From NCBI RefSeq assembly GCF_001494595.1, contig NZ_LN929907.1:372001-436000 (forward strand): 64,000 nt of DNA, written 5' to 3'. The stretch comes from Mycobacterium sp. M26. GTDB lineage: Bacteria; Actinomycetota; Actinomycetes; Mycobacteriales; Mycobacteriaceae. Both the position numbers and the translations under genes were made by a program. Below, in pieces: positions 47,392-56,665 of the stretch (positions are counted from its first letter, which is position 1; each line of letters opens with the position of its first letter). The notes beneath the pieces were generated by a model. The model was given only the letters and a program-made list of their open reading frames with translations, had not been told where the DNA came from and searched no databases.

Positions 47392-49897
47392 CGAAGGGCG
47401 TCACGACCGGCCAGCCACTGACATCCGTTCGGGTTCAGGGGGCGATGGTGCGTCCAACGCGCCGCGGCACGGTTCGGAGACCCCGACCACCAAGATCCCG
47501 ACCACGGACGGCTCGACCGCCGGCGATCCGGTCCCGTCCCGCAGTGCTCCCCGACGGCAGGTGCCGCCCGACGATCGGCTGACCACGCTGATCGAACCGG
47601 TGCGCGACGACACCGCACCGCTGCTGCGTGATCCCATCGACGTCGTCAAGGCGGCGCTGGACGGCACACCGCCGCCGAAGCTTCCGCCGCCACCGCCGCC
47701 GACCGGCGGTGGGGGAGGTGGCACACCCCCGCCGCGGCCGCCGCGGTTCTCCCAGCAGATCTCCTGGAAGTGGGTGCGCCGGTCCATCTATCTGGCCGCC
47801 GTCGTCCTCATCGTCCTGCCACTGCTCACCTTCGGCATGGCCTATCTGATCGTCGACGTTCCCCAGCCCGGTGACCTCCGGACCAACCAGGTGTCCACCA
47901 TCCTGGCGAGTGACGGTTCGGAGCTGGCGAAAATCATTCCGCCCGAGGGCAACCGGGTCGACGTCAACATCGACCAGGTGCCGGTGCACGTCCGCAACGC
48001 GGTGATGGCCGCCGAGGACCGCGACTTCTACAGCAACCCGGGTTTCTCGCTGACCGGTTTCGCCCGCGCGATCAAGAACAACCTGTTCGGCGGTGACCTG
48101 CAGGGCGGTTCGACGATCACCCAGCAGTATGTCAAGAACGCTCTGGTGGGCGACGCCCGCTCCGGCGTCGGCGGCCTGGTCCGAAAAGCCAAGGAACTCG
48201 TGATCTCGACGAAGATGTCGCGCGAGTGGTCCAAAGACGAAGTGCTGCAGGCTTATCTGAACATCATCTACTTCGGCCGCGGCGCGTACGGCATCTCGGC
48301 GGCGTCCAAGGCGTACTTCAACAAGCCGGTCGAACAGTTGACGGTGGCTGAGGGTGCGCTGCTGGCCGCCCTGATCCAGCGACCCTCAACCCTGGACCCC
48401 GCCGTCGATCCCGAAGGTGCCGCGGTGCGGTGGAACTGGGTGCTCGACGGCATGGTGCAGATGGGTGCGCTGTCCAAAGACGAACGCGGCCAGCAGGTCT
48501 TCCCGGCCACCGTGCCGCCGGACCTGGCCCGCTCGGAGAATGTCACCACCGGGCCCAACGGCCTGATCGAGCGTCAGGTCACCAAGGAACTGCTCGACCT
48601 GTTCAATATCGACGAACAGACGCTGAACACCCAGGGCCTGCAGATCACCACGACCATCGACCCGCAAGCCCAGCAGGCCGCCGAGGACGCGGTGTCGAAG
48701 TACCTCGACGGCCAGATGCCCGACATGCGTGCGGCGGTGGTGTCGATCGATCCACGCACCGGCGGGGTGAAGGCCTACTACGGCGGATCGGACGCCCAGG
48801 GCTTCGACTTCGCCCAAGCCGGGCTGCCTACCGGGTCGTCGTTCAAGGTGTTCGCGTTGGTTGCCGCCCTCGAGCAGGGCATGGGTCTGGGTTATCAGGT
48901 CGACAGCTCCCCGGTGACGATGAACGGGGTGACGATCACCAACGTCGAGGGCGGTGGCTGTGGCACCTGCAACATCGCCGAGGCGCTCAAGCAGTCGCTG
49001 AACACCAGCTACTACCGGTTGATGCTCAAGCTCAAGAACGGCCCCTCCGACGTCGCCGACGCCGCGCACCGGGCCGGTATCGCCGAGAGCTTCCCCGGCG
49101 TGGAGCACACCCTGTCTGAGGATGGCAAGGGTGGACCGCCGTATGACGGAATCGTGCTCGGGCAGTACCAGACCCGAGTGATCGATATGGCGTCGGCGTA
49201 TGCGACGCTGGCCGCTTCCGGCATCTACCACAAGCCGCACTTCGTGGAGAAGGTCGTCAACTCGCGCGGCGAGGTGCTCTTCGACGCCTCCCAGCAGGAC
49301 AACAGCGGCGAGCGGCGCATCGAGAAGGCCGTCGCCGACAACGTGACCGCCGCGATGCAGCCGATCGCCGGCTGGTCCAACGGCCACAACCTGGCCGGCG
49401 GCCGAGCGTCGGCCGCCAAGACGGGCACCAATCAGCTCGGCGACACCGGCGCCAACCGCGACGCCTGGATGGTGGGCTACACGCCGTCGCTGTCCACCGC
49501 GGTGTGGGTCGGAACCACCGACGGCACACAACCTTTGGTGAACAAGTGGGGCGGACCGGTGTACGGCTCGGGTATCCCGTCCGACATCTGGAAGGCCACC
49601 ATGGACGGCGCCCTGAAGGGCACCGACAACGAGTCGTTCCCGAAGCCGACTGAGATCGGTGGGTACGCCGGTGTGCCTGCCCCGCCACCACCACCTCCGA
49701 CGACGACCACGCCGCCGCCCCCCACGGAGACGGTGATCCAGCCGAGTATCGAAGTGGCACCGGGCATCACGATCCCGATCGGGCCGCCGACCACCATCAC
49801 CGTCCCGCCCCCGGGACCGCCGCCGCCGGTGCCTGAGGCTCCGCTGCCGCCGGGAGATCCCAACGCGACTGTTCCGCCGGGACCGCCGCCGCCGTGA
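47384..49897 (+). CDS. ponA1: Bifunctional penicillin-binding protein PonA1 (class A)
   Basis: This enzyme polymerises and cross-links peptidoglycan. The 837-residue product has a long Pro-rich cytoplasmic N-terminus, one transmembrane segment (YLAAVVLIVLPLLTFGMAYL), a transglycosylase domain with the catalytic Glu in NAVMAAEDRDFYSNPG and GGSTITQQYVKN, and a transpeptidase domain with SxxK in TGSSFKVF, SxN in SLNTSYY and KTG in AAKTGTNQLG. The C-terminal tail is Pro-rich. I chose the GTG at 47384, which overlaps the previous gene; the cytoplasmic tail is where PknB phosphorylates the M. tuberculosis protein. Confidence 0.95.
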   Translation: MNSEGRHDRPATDIRSGSGGDGASNAPRHGSETPTTKIPTTDGSTAGDPVPSRSAPRRQVPPDDRLTTLIEPVRDDTAPLLRDPIDVVKAALDGTPPPKLPPPPPPTGGGGGGTPPPRPPRFSQQISWKWVRRSIYLAAVVLIVLPLLTFGMAYLIVDVPQPGDLRTNQVSTILASDGSELAKIIPPEGNRVDVNIDQVPVHVRNAVMAAEDRDFYSNPGFSLTGFARAIKNNLFGGDLQGGSTITQQYVKNALVGDARSGVGGLVRKAKELVISTKMSREWSKDEVLQAYLNIIYFGRGAYGISAASKAYFNKPVEQLTVAEGALLAALIQRPSTLDPAVDPEGAAVRWNWVLDGMVQMGALSKDERGQQVFPATVPPDLARSENVTTGPNGLIERQVTKELLDLFNIDEQTLNTQGLQITTTIDPQAQQAAEDAVSKYLDGQMPDMRAAVVSIDPRTGGVKAYYGGSDAQGFDFAQAGLPTGSSFKVFALVAALEQGMGLGYQVDSSPVTMNGVTITNVEGGGCGTCNIAEALKQSLNTSYYRLMLKLKNGPSDVADAAHRAGIAESFPGVEHTLSEDGKGGPPYDGIVLGQYQTRVIDMASAYATLAASGIYHKPHFVEKVVNSRGEVLFDASQQDNSGERRIEKAVADNVTAAMQPIAGWSNGHNLAGGRASAAKTGTNQLGDTGANRDAWMVGYTPSLSTAVWVGTTDGTQPLVNKWGGPVYGSGIPSDIWKATMDGALKGTDNESFPKPTEIGGYAGVPAPPPPPPTTTTPPPPTETVIQPSIEVAPGITIPIGPPTTITVPPPGPPPPVPEAPLPPGDPNATVPPGPPPP

Positions 49898-51546
49898 TCG
49901 AGGGGGACGGCCAACCGCGCTCGACGGTGTCGCCGCTGCCGCTCGCCGAGGATCTGCGCAGCGCCGATGACCGCGACTTTCCCAGTCGCACAGACAGTCT
50001 TGGGTCAGCGCTGTCGGGGGTCGTCGGCGGACCGGTAGGCCGGCACGCGATGATCGGGCGCACCCGGGTGTTCACCCCGCTGCGGATCATGTTCATCTTC
50101 GCGCTGGTGTTCCTGGCGTTGGGGTGGTCGACCAAGGCTCCGTGCCTGCAGACCGTGGGTACCGGACCCCCCGACAAGCGGGTGGCCAACTGGCAGAACC
50201 AGCGCGCCTACTACGAACTCTGCTACTCCGACACCGTGCCGCTCTACGGCGCGGAGCTGTTGAGCCAGGGCAAGTTTCCCTACAAGTCCAGCTGGATCGA
50301 GACCGACTCCAGCGGGCGGCCGCAAACCCGCTATGACGGCAAGCCGGCGATCCGGTACATGGAGTATCCGGTGCTGACCGGGGTCTACCAGTACGTGTCG
50401 ATGGCGCTGGCCAAGACCTACACCGCGGTCGCAAAGATGATGTCGCTGCCGGTGATCGCCGAAGTGGTGATGTTCTTCAACTTCGCCGCCCTGGGGCTGG
50501 CACTGGCCTGGCTGGCCACGGTGTGGGCGTCGTCCTGGCTGGCCGGCCGGCGGGTCTGGGATGCCGCGCTGGTGGCTGCCTCGCCGGTGCTGGTGTTCCA
50601 GATCTTCACCAATTTCGATGCGCTGGCAACGGCTTTGGCGGTGGGTGGACTACTGGCCTGGGCGCGCAAGAAGCCGGTGCTGGCCGGCATCCTGATCGGC
50701 TTGGGGGTGTCGGCCAAGCTGTACCCGGCGTTGTTGTTGATCCCGCTGGTGGTGCTGGCGATCCGCACCGACCGGGTGGCCGACGCCGCCCGCACCGTGG
50801 TGGCGGCCGTCGGCGCCTGGTTCGTGGTGAATCTTCCCGTCATGCTGCTGTTTCCGCGCGGGTGGTCGGAGTTCTTCCGGCTCAACTCCCGCCGTGGTGA
50901 TGACATGGACTCGCTGTACAACGTGGTCAAGTCCTTCACCGGCTGGGGTGGCTTCGATGGCGACCTCGGCTTCTGGGAGCCGCCGGTGGTGCTCAACACC
51001 GTTGTGGCCGTGCTGTTCCTGCTGTGTTGTGCTGCCATCGCCTACATCGCCCTGACCGCTCCGCAGCGTCCCCGGGTGGCGCAGTTGGCGTTCCTGACCG
51101 TGGCGGCGTTCCTTCTGGTGAACAAGGTGTGGAGTCCGCAGTTCTCGCTGTGGCTGGTGCCGCTGGCCGTGCTGGCGCTGCCGCACCGGCGAATCTTGTT
51201 GGCGTGGATGACCATTGACATGCTCGTCTGGGTGCCGCGGATGCTGTACCTGTACGGCGAGGCCAACAAGGGCCTGCCCGAGCAGTGGTTCACCGCGACC
51301 GTCCTGATCCGTGATATCGCGGTGATCGCCTTGATGGCGCTGGTAATCCGCCAGATCTACCGGCCCGAACTCGACCTGGTGCGCTGGGGCGGGCGGGTCG
51401 ACGATCCCGCCGGCGGGGTGTTCGACGGCGCACCCGATGCCTACCCGGCGTGGTTCCCGCGCTGGCTGCGTCCCCGGCCGGTGGGCCCGGCGGCCGAGCC
51501 GGAAGGAGCACCGGATGCAAGTCGCGATAGCACTGTTCCCGCGTAA
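49894..51546 (+). CDS. GT87/DUF2029-like polytopic membrane protein (Rv0051 homologue)
   Basis: The 550-residue product is a multi-pass membrane protein with about ten hydrophobic segments (RIMFIFALVFLALGW, VVMFFNFAALGLALAWLATV, GILIGLGVSAKLYPALLLIP, VLNTVVAVLFLLCCAAIAYI). The YPALLLIP region resembles polyprenol-phosphate-mannose-dependent glycosyltransferases (GT87). It corresponds to Rv0051. The GTG start overlaps the ponA1 stop by four bases. Acceptor and sugar are unknown; the ponA1 link suggests envelope glycan work. Confidence 0.85.
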   Translation: MIEGDGQPRSTVSPLPLAEDLRSADDRDFPSRTDSLGSALSGVVGGPVGRHAMIGRTRVFTPLRIMFIFALVFLALGWSTKAPCLQTVGTGPPDKRVANWQNQRAYYELCYSDTVPLYGAELLSQGKFPYKSSWIETDSSGRPQTRYDGKPAIRYMEYPVLTGVYQYVSMALAKTYTAVAKMMSLPVIAEVVMFFNFAALGLALAWLATVWASSWLAGRRVWDAALVAASPVLVFQIFTNFDALATALAVGGLLAWARKKPVLAGILIGLGVSAKLYPALLLIPLVVLAIRTDRVADAARTVVAAVGAWFVVNLPVMLLFPRGWSEFFRLNSRRGDDMDSLYNVVKSFTGWGGFDGDLGFWEPPVVLNTVVAVLFLLCCAAIAYIALTAPQRPRVAQLAFLTVAAFLLVNKVWSPQFSLWLVPLAVLALPHRRILLAWMTIDMLVWVPRMLYLYGEANKGLPEQWFTATVLIRDIAVIALMALVIRQIYRPELDLVRWGGRVDDPAGGVFDGAPDAYPAWFPRWLRPRPVGPAAEPEGAPDASRDSTVPA

Positions 51547-52153
51547 CACCGCGCTGGACGCCATCGGCCCCTACGAGGTGCTGCAGCGCATCCCGTCCAT
51601 CGACATCGTCTGGGTGGGCAAGGAGCGCGGCGAGGTCCGCAGCGACAACGGCATGCTCGGGTTGATCTGTGACGCCACCTTCGACGAGGTCACCGAGCCC
51701 GATGTCCTGGTGTTCCCCGGCGGGGTCGGTACACGCACCCTGATTCACGACGAGGCGGTTCTGGACTGGGTGCGACGGGTGCATCAGCAGACGAGGTTCA
51801 CCACCTCGGTGTGCACCGGCAGCCTGGTGCTCGCCGCCGCCGGATTGCTGGACGGGTTGACGGCGGCCACCCACTGGCGGGCCCCCGAACTCCTGGAATC
51901 GCTCGGCGCGATTTATACCCCGCAGCGGGTGGTCGAGCACCTGCCGCAGCGCATCATCACCGCCGCGGGGGTGTCGTCCGGGATCGACATGGCGTTGCGG
52001 CTGGTGGAGCTGCTGGTGGACCGCGAGGCAGCTCAGGCGGCCCAGTTGATGATCGAGTACGACCCGCAACCGCCGTTCGACTGCGGTGACCTGGCCAAGG
52101 CGCCGCAGGCTGTTGCGGACCGCGCCGCCGAGTACTTCCGCCAGCGGAGCTGA
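51515..52153 (+). CDS. DJ-1/PfpI family protein (Rv0052 homologue)
   Basis: This 212-residue glutamine-amidotransferase-like protein has the nucleophile elbow TTSVCTGSLVLAAAGLLDG with the Cys in VCTGS, and the preceding PDVLVFPGGVGTRTLI loop. It starts at ATG 51515 with GGAAGGAG upstream and overlaps the end of the previous gene by 32 bases. It corresponds to Rv0052. Related proteins include isonitrile hydratases; the reaction here is unknown. Confidence 0.88.
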   Translation: MQVAIALFPRNTALDAIGPYEVLQRIPSIDIVWVGKERGEVRSDNGMLGLICDATFDEVTEPDVLVFPGGVGTRTLIHDEAVLDWVRRVHQQTRFTTSVCTGSLVLAAAGLLDGLTAATHWRAPELLESLGAIYTPQRVVEHLPQRIITAAGVSSGIDMALRLVELLVDREAAQAAQLMIEYDPQPPFDCGDLAKAPQAVADRAAEYFRQRS

Positions 52154-52213
52154 TTTCGCTGATCAGCCGCGTTCCGGTAGCCTAGCCAGGTTGCCGACGC
52201 AGGCGACTCTCCT

Positions 52214-52232
52214 GCCACGGATCGACCGTGGC
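52214..52232 (+). promoter_or_regulatory. Small hairpin in the rpsF leader
   Basis: GCCACGG (52214-52220) and CCGTGGC (52226-52232) form a seven-base stem with the loop ATCGA, 31 bases upstream of the rpsF ATG and just before the ribosome site GGAGGTGA. S6 operons in many bacteria are autoregulated by S6:S18 at a leader hairpin; I cannot confirm that structure here. Confidence 0.4.
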
Positions 52233-52263
52233 CGCTACGACCATAGGAGGTGATGAGGTTCCC

Positions 52264-52554
52264 ATGCGTCCATACGAAATCATGGTCATCCTTGACCCCA
52301 CTCTTGACGAGCGCACCGTAGCCCCGTCTCTGGAGACGTTCCTGAACGTCATCCGGAAAGACGGCGGCAGTGTCGACAAGGTCGACATCTGGGGCCGTCG
52401 TCGGCTGGCGTACGAAATCGCCAAGCACGCCGAAGGCATCTACGCCGTCGTCGATCTCAAGGCCGAACCGGCCACCGTGTCCGAGCTCGACCGTCAGCTC
52501 AACCTGAACGAGTCGGTGCTGCGGACCAAGGTGATGCGGACCGACAAGCACTAA
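52264..52554 (+). CDS. rpsF: 30S ribosomal protein S6
   Basis: S6 pairs with S18 on the small subunit platform. The 96-residue product [20 protein letters not shown] has the family N-terminus and ends with [11 protein letters not shown]. The ATG at 52264 has AGGAGGTGA about 10 bases upstream. It is first in the rpsF-ssb-rpsR-rplI operon. Confidence 0.97.
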   Translation: MRPYEIMVILDPTLDERTVAPSLETFLNVIRKDGGSVDKVDIWGRRRLAYEIAKHAEGIYAVVDLKAEPATVSELDRQLNLNESVLRTKVMRTDKH

Positions 52555-52630
52555 GTGGAGAAGTCCGCGAGCGTCGTACCCGTTACGTAGGCTTCGCGGT
52601 ACATCCACCCGCCTATGCCAGGAGGACCTT

Positions 52631-53134
52631 GTGGCCGGTGACACGACCATCACCGTCGTCGGAAATCTGACCGCCGACCCCGAACTGCGGTTCACCCCGT
52701 CCGGTGCAGCCGTCGCCAACTTCACGGTGGCGTCTACACCGCGGATCTACGACCGCGCCAGCGGGGAGTGGAAGGACGGCGAAGCGCTGTTCCTGCGCTG
52801 CAACATCTGGCGTGAGGCGGCCGAGAACGTGGCCGAGAGCCTGACACGGGGCTCCCGGGTGATCGTGACCGGCCGGCTCAAGCAGCGGTCCTTCGAAACC
52901 CGTGAGGGTGAGAAGCGCACGGTGGTCGAGGTCGAGGTCGACGAGATCGGCCCGTCACTGCGCTATGCCACCGCCAAGGTCAACAAGGCCTCGCGCGGCG
53001 GTGGTGGCGGCGGCTTCGGCGGCGGCGGCGGAGGCGGCTCGCGTCCGGCGGCGGCTGAGTCCAACGACGATCCGTGGGGCAGCGCCCCCGCGTCGGGCTC
53101 GTTCGCCGGCGGCGACGACGAACCGCCCTTCTGA
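52631..53134 (+). CDS. ssb: Single-stranded DNA-binding protein
   Basis: This protein coats single-stranded DNA during replication and repair. The 167-residue product has the OB-fold ([40 protein letters not shown]) over residues 1-115. A flexible Gly/Arg-rich linker follows, and the acidic tip DDDEPPF-like end (GDDEPPF) recruits partner proteins. The GTG at 52631 has GGAGGAC upstream. It lies between rpsF and rpsR, the usual arrangement. Confidence 0.97.
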   Translation: MAGDTTITVVGNLTADPELRFTPSGAAVANFTVASTPRIYDRASGEWKDGEALFLRCNIWREAAENVAESLTRGSRVIVTGRLKQRSFETREGEKRTVVEVEVDEIGPSLRYATAKVNKASRGGGGGGFGGGGGGGSRPAAAESNDDPWGSAPASGSFAGGDDEPPF

Positions 53135-53194
53135 CACACGAAATACCTTCAGCGCGCCGGTGCGCGCTCATGAATGAACGAAAGAGATTGACTC

Positions 53195-53452
53195 ATGGCC
53201 AAATCCTCCACGAAGCGGCGCCCTGCCCCGGAAAAGCCGGTCAAGACCCGCAAGTGCGTGTTCTGCTCCAAGAAGGGGCAGAGCATCGATTACAAGGACA
53301 CTGCGCTCCTGCGCACCTACATCAGCGAGCGCGGCAAGATCCGTGCCCGCCGGGTGACGGGTAACTGCGTGCAGCACCAGCGTGACATCGCGATCGCCGT
53401 CAAGAACGCGCGTGAGGTCGCCCTGCTGCCGTTCACCTCGTCGGCTCGATAG
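53195..53452 (+). CDS. rpsR: 30S ribosomal protein S18
   Basis: The 85-residue S18 carries cysteines in CVFCSKKG and GNC, so it is the zinc-binding (C+) form and matches mycobacterial RpsR1 rather than the zinc-free paralogue. The core motif [18 protein letters not shown] is intact. It follows ssb and precedes rplI by 17 bp. Confidence 0.97.
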   Translation: MAKSSTKRRPAPEKPVKTRKCVFCSKKGQSIDYKDTALLRTYISERGKIRARRVTGNCVQHQRDIAIAVKNAREVALLPFTSSAR

Positions 53453-53469
53453 ACAAGGAAGTAACGACA

Positions 53470-53928
53470 ATGAAGCTGATCCTGACTGCCGAGGTCGAGC
53501 ACCTCGGTGTGGCCGGTGACTCCGTCGAGGTCAAGGACGGGTACGGCCGGAACTACCTGCTGCCCCGCGGCTTGGCCATCGTGGCCTCGCGCGGTGCCCA
53601 GAAGCAGGCCGACGAGATCCGTCGCGCGCGCGAGACCAAGACCGTCCGCGACCGCGAGCATGCCGTTGAGATCAAGACCGCCATCGACGCCCTGGGCGCC
53701 ATCACGCTGCCGGTGAAGGCCGCGGGTGACTCGGGCAAGCTGTTCGGCTCGGTGACGGCCAACGACATCGTCGGCGCCATCAAGAAGGCCGGCGGCCCGG
53801 CTCTCGACAAGCGCGCCGTGCAGTTGCCGAAGGCCCACATCAAGGCCACCGGCAGCCACGTCGTCGGAGTGCACCTGCACCCCGAGGTCAACGTCGACGT
53901 GACCGTGGACGTCGTCGCGGCGAATTAG
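53470..53928 (+). CDS. rplI: 50S ribosomal protein L9
   Basis: The 152-residue L9 has the N-terminal domain with the family signature ([20 protein letters not shown]) and, after a long helix, the C-terminal domain ending [11 protein letters not shown]. It is the last gene of the rpsF operon; a strong hairpin follows 14 bp after the stop. Confidence 0.97.
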   Translation: MKLILTAEVEHLGVAGDSVEVKDGYGRNYLLPRGLAIVASRGAQKQADEIRRARETKTVRDREHAVEIKTAIDALGAITLPVKAAGDSGKLFGSVTANDIVGAIKKAGGPALDKRAVQLPKAHIKATGSHVVGVHLHPEVNVDVTVDVVAAN

Positions 53929-53942
53929 CCACCAGCGTCAAT

Positions 53943-53980
53943 TTCCCCGGGTGGCGGCCCTACCGGCTGCCCCCGGGGAA
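53943..53980 (+). terminator. Terminator hairpin of the rpsF-rplI operon
   Basis: TTCCCCGGG (53943-53951) pairs perfectly with CCCGGGGAA (53972-53980). The position 14 bp beyond rplI and the following T-containing stretch (TTGCTGTCTTTC) fit an intrinsic terminator. Confidence 0.8.
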
Positions 53981-54409
53981 TTGCTGTCTTTCTGGCGAAC
54001 TCTTCGGGATGGCTGAGCCACAGCTAACCTAACCGTCCGTTAACCTGCCGCATAAGCTCCGGCAACACAACACGCCCGAGGGCGCAACCTGGCACGACAC
54101 GCCGCACAACTTGCCATCCACAGAACATAAGTGGCGCTACTGTGCGCTCAGCTGGGCAGATGGCGCCAAACTTCACAGTGATCCACAGGTTCTCCCCAAG
54201 GCCTCAACACCACTGTCCCCAGCTATGCACAAACCACTAACAGGTTGGTCAACAGGCCGGGGTTGCGGTGCACTCAGCAACGTCTAGCGTGATGGCTCGG
54301 CGGTGCAGATCAATCCAACGACGACCGACTTTGTCGGTGCCCCCGGGTACAAATCTGGACAGCGGATCGAACGTGCGTTCGCACGTGGTGGAGGAGGTGG
54401 GGGCAGTCG
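53981..54409. other. rplI-dnaB intergenic region
   Basis: This is a 429-bp gap without a supported gene. M. tuberculosis has a small hypothetical gene at this place; nothing comparable is read here. It contains several TCCACA elements, such as CATCCACAG (54116) and GATCCACAGG (54181), that resemble weak DnaA boxes, and it must hold the dnaB promoter. A strong GGAGGAGGTGG ribosome site lies near its end. Confidence 0.6.
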
Positions 54410-55789
54410 ATGGCGGTCGTTGACGATCTCGGTCAGCCTGGGATGGATGGACCTCCGCCCAGTGAGGACTTCGGCAGGCAGCCACCGCAGGATCTCGCCG
54501 CGGAACAGTCGGTGCTGGGCGGCATGCTGCTCAGCAAGGACGCCATCGCCGATGTGCTTGAGAAGCTGCGTCCGGGCGACTTCTACCGGCCCGCACATCA
54601 GAACGTCTACGACGCGATCCTGGATCTCTACGGCCGCGGTGAGCCCGCTGATGCGGTCACTGTCGGCGCCGAACTGGATCGCCGCGGGCTGCTGCGCCGG
54701 ATCGGTGGTCTGCCGTATCTGCACACCCTGATCTCGACGGTGCCGACGGCGGCCAACGCCGGGTATTACGCGGGCATCGTCGCGGAGAAGGCGCTGCTGC
54801 GCCGGCTGGTGGAGGCCGGCACCCGGGTGGTGCAGTACGGCTACGCCGGGGCCGAAGGGGCCGACGTCGACGAGATCGTCGACCGCGCCCAGGCCGAGAT
54901 CTATGACGTCACCGAGCGGCGGACTTCCGAGGACTTCGTCCCGCTCGAGCAGCTGCTGCAGCCGACGATGGACGAGATCGACGCCATCGCATCCCAGGGC
55001 GGCATCTCGCGTGGTGTGCCGACCGGCTTCACCGAACTCGACGAGCTGACCAACGGGTTGCACCCCGGGCAGATGATCGTGGTGGCGGCGCGACCCGGTA
55101 TGGGGAAATCGACTCTCGGCCTGGATTTCATGCGCTCATGCTCCATCAAGAACCGGATGCCGAGCATCGTGTTCTCGCTGGAAATGAGCAAGTCCGAGAT
55201 CGTCATGCGGCTGCTGTCCGCCGAGGCGAAGATCAAGCTCGCCGATATGCGGTCGGGCCGGATGAGTGACGACGACTGGACCCGGTTGGCGCGGCGCATG
55301 AGCGAGATCAGCGAAGCGCCGCTGTACATCGACGATTCGCCGAACCTGACGATGATGGAGATCCGGGCCAAGGCGCGCCGGCTGCACCAGAAGGCCGGTC
55401 TGCGACTGATCGTGCTCGACTACCTCCAGCTGATGACCTCGGGCAAGAAGGTCGAGTCGCGCCAGCAGGAAGTCTCCGAATTCTCGCGCCAGATCAAGCT
55501 TTTGGCGAAGGAGCTGGAAGTTCCGGTGGTGGCGATGAGCCAGCTGAACCGCGGTCCCGAGCAGCGCACCGACAAGAAGCCGATGCTGGCTGATCTACGC
55601 GAAAGCGGGTCGATCGAGCAGGACGCCGACCTGGTGATCTTGCTGCACCGGCCCGACGCCTTCGAAAGTGACGACCCGCGTGGTGGTGAAGCCGACCTGA
55701 TCATCGCCAAACACCGTGCGGGACCGACGAGGACAGTGACTGTGGCTCATCAGCTGCATCTGTCGCGGTTCACGAACATGGCGCGGTAG
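54410..55789 (+). CDS. dnaB: Replicative DNA helicase DnaB
   Basis: DnaB is the hexameric replicative helicase. The 459-residue product has the N-terminal domain (EQSVLGGMLLSKDAIADVLE), the linker, and a RecA-like domain with Walker A ARPGMGKSTLGLDF, Walker B LRLIVLDYLQLM and the LADLRESGSIEQDADLVILL motif. The M. tuberculosis dnaB carries an intein; none is present here, and the Walker A region reads straight through. The ATG at 54410 follows GGAGGAGGTGG at about 10 bases. The transposition module begins 14 bp beyond its stop. Confidence 0.97.
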   Translation: MAVVDDLGQPGMDGPPPSEDFGRQPPQDLAAEQSVLGGMLLSKDAIADVLEKLRPGDFYRPAHQNVYDAILDLYGRGEPADAVTVGAELDRRGLLRRIGGLPYLHTLISTVPTAANAGYYAGIVAEKALLRRLVEAGTRVVQYGYAGAEGADVDEIVDRAQAEIYDVTERRTSEDFVPLEQLLQPTMDEIDAIASQGGISRGVPTGFTELDELTNGLHPGQMIVVAARPGMGKSTLGLDFMRSCSIKNRMPSIVFSLEMSKSEIVMRLLSAEAKIKLADMRSGRMSDDDWTRLARRMSEISEAPLYIDDSPNLTMMEIRAKARRLHQKAGLRLIVLDYLQLMTSGKKVESRQQEVSEFSRQIKLLAKELEVPVVAMSQLNRGPEQRTDKKPMLADLRESGSIEQDADLVILLHRPDAFESDDPRGGEADLIIAKHRAGPTRTVTVAHQLHLSRFTNMAR

Positions 55790-55810
55790 CGCCGGGCGAA
55801 CTTGTAGGTT

Positions 55811-55876
55811 CCCGATTTTGACTTCATAATCCCAGTTTTGGTTTCATACGCGCTTCAATTATGAAACGAAATCGGG
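55811..55876. repeat. Left-end TnsB-binding-type repeats (three 20-bp copies)
   Basis: Copy A is CCCGATTTTGACTTCATAAT (55811-55830). Copy B is CCCAGTTTTGGTTTCATACG (55831-55850), directly adjacent. Copy C is inverted at 55857-55876 and reads CCCGATTTCGTTTCATAATT on the minus strand. The shared core is CCC-n-n-TTT-n-G-n-n-TTCATA. Multiple transposase sites at each end are the rule for Tn7-like elements; the inverted third copy is unusual. Confidence 0.75.
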
Positions 55877-55918
55877 ACGACCGGTTGCATTTGCACGGTT
55901 TGGGGTGACCGTGATGAT

Positions 55919-56665
55919 ATGGCCGGCCTCTTGGTGGATTCCCCCCACGCGGTAGCGGAGATCCGGGACGGGGACACCCTGTCTGAGGTTGCGACCCTAT
56001 GGGAATGCGTGACAACGGATTTCCTGAGCCGTGCGGTGCCGTGGCGGACGTTCCGTTGGCGTGATGGTCAGCGGCATTATTCCGGTACGTACTGGTCGGC
56101 GACCAATCGTGACCACGTGATCTATGAGTCGCGCCTGGAGCTGGCCCGGCTGTTGTTGGCCGACTACGACGCCACGGTGCGCCATGTGATCGCACAGCCG
56201 TTTCTGTTGCGCGCCAGAGTGAATCGGCGGATGCGCAGACACGTGCCCGACTTCCTGCTGTTCACCGACACCGTCCCCACCGTGGTCGATGTGAAGCCGC
56301 GCCACCGGCTTGAGGTGGACACGGTGCGCTTCACTGTGGACTGGACCCGCGTGCTCGTCGAAGCACTCGGTTGGCGTTATGAGGTGTGCAGCGACTGGCC
56401 CGAGGTTGTGCTGCACAATGTGCGCTTTCTGGCAGGCTTCCGCAACCCTGACAGATTCGACCCGGGTCTGCTGAAAGCGATTGAGCAACAGTCGAGTTCG
56501 GACACGACCCTGGGCCAGGTTCTCGACCGCGACTTCGGCGAGCCGCCGTGGCGTGTTCGGGCAGCGGTGCTGCACCTGGTGTGGCGCCAGTCCCTGGGAG
56601 TGGACATAAGTGCGCCGTTGAGTAAGGCCAGCCCTCTGGTGAAAGGAAACTGTCATGTCCGCTGA
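55919..56665 (+). CDS. tnsA: TnsA-like transposase endonuclease subunit
   Basis: TnsA cuts the 5' ends of the transposon so that it leaves the donor by cut-and-paste. The 248-residue product has the nuclease triad in order: E70 in VIYESRLELARLLL, D111 in RRHVPDFLLFTD, and K126 in VVDVKPRHRLEV. These fit the PD-(D/E)XK spacing, so the enzyme looks intact. The N-terminus reads MAGLLVDSPHAVAE; the ATG at 55919 lies 42 bp after the left-end repeats. It overlaps tnsB by 11 bases. Confidence 0.9.
   Translation: MAGLLVDSPHAVAEIRDGDTLSEVATLWECVTTDFLSRAVPWRTFRWRDGQRHYSGTYWSATNRDHVIYESRLELARLLLADYDATVRHVIAQPFLLRARVNRRMRRHVPDFLLFTDTVPTVVDVKPRHRLEVDTVRFTVDWTRVLVEALGWRYEVCSDWPEVVLHNVRFLAGFRNPDRFDPGLLKAIEQQSSSDTTLGQVLDRDFGEPPWRVRAAVLHLVWRQSLGVDISAPLSKASPLVKGNCHVR

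Noticed and set aside
54110..54200. Possible second origin: TCCACA elements in the rplI-dnaB gap
   Set aside because: Each has one or more mismatches to the DnaA box, there is no AT-rich unwinding stretch, and the real dnaA region is 52 kb away.
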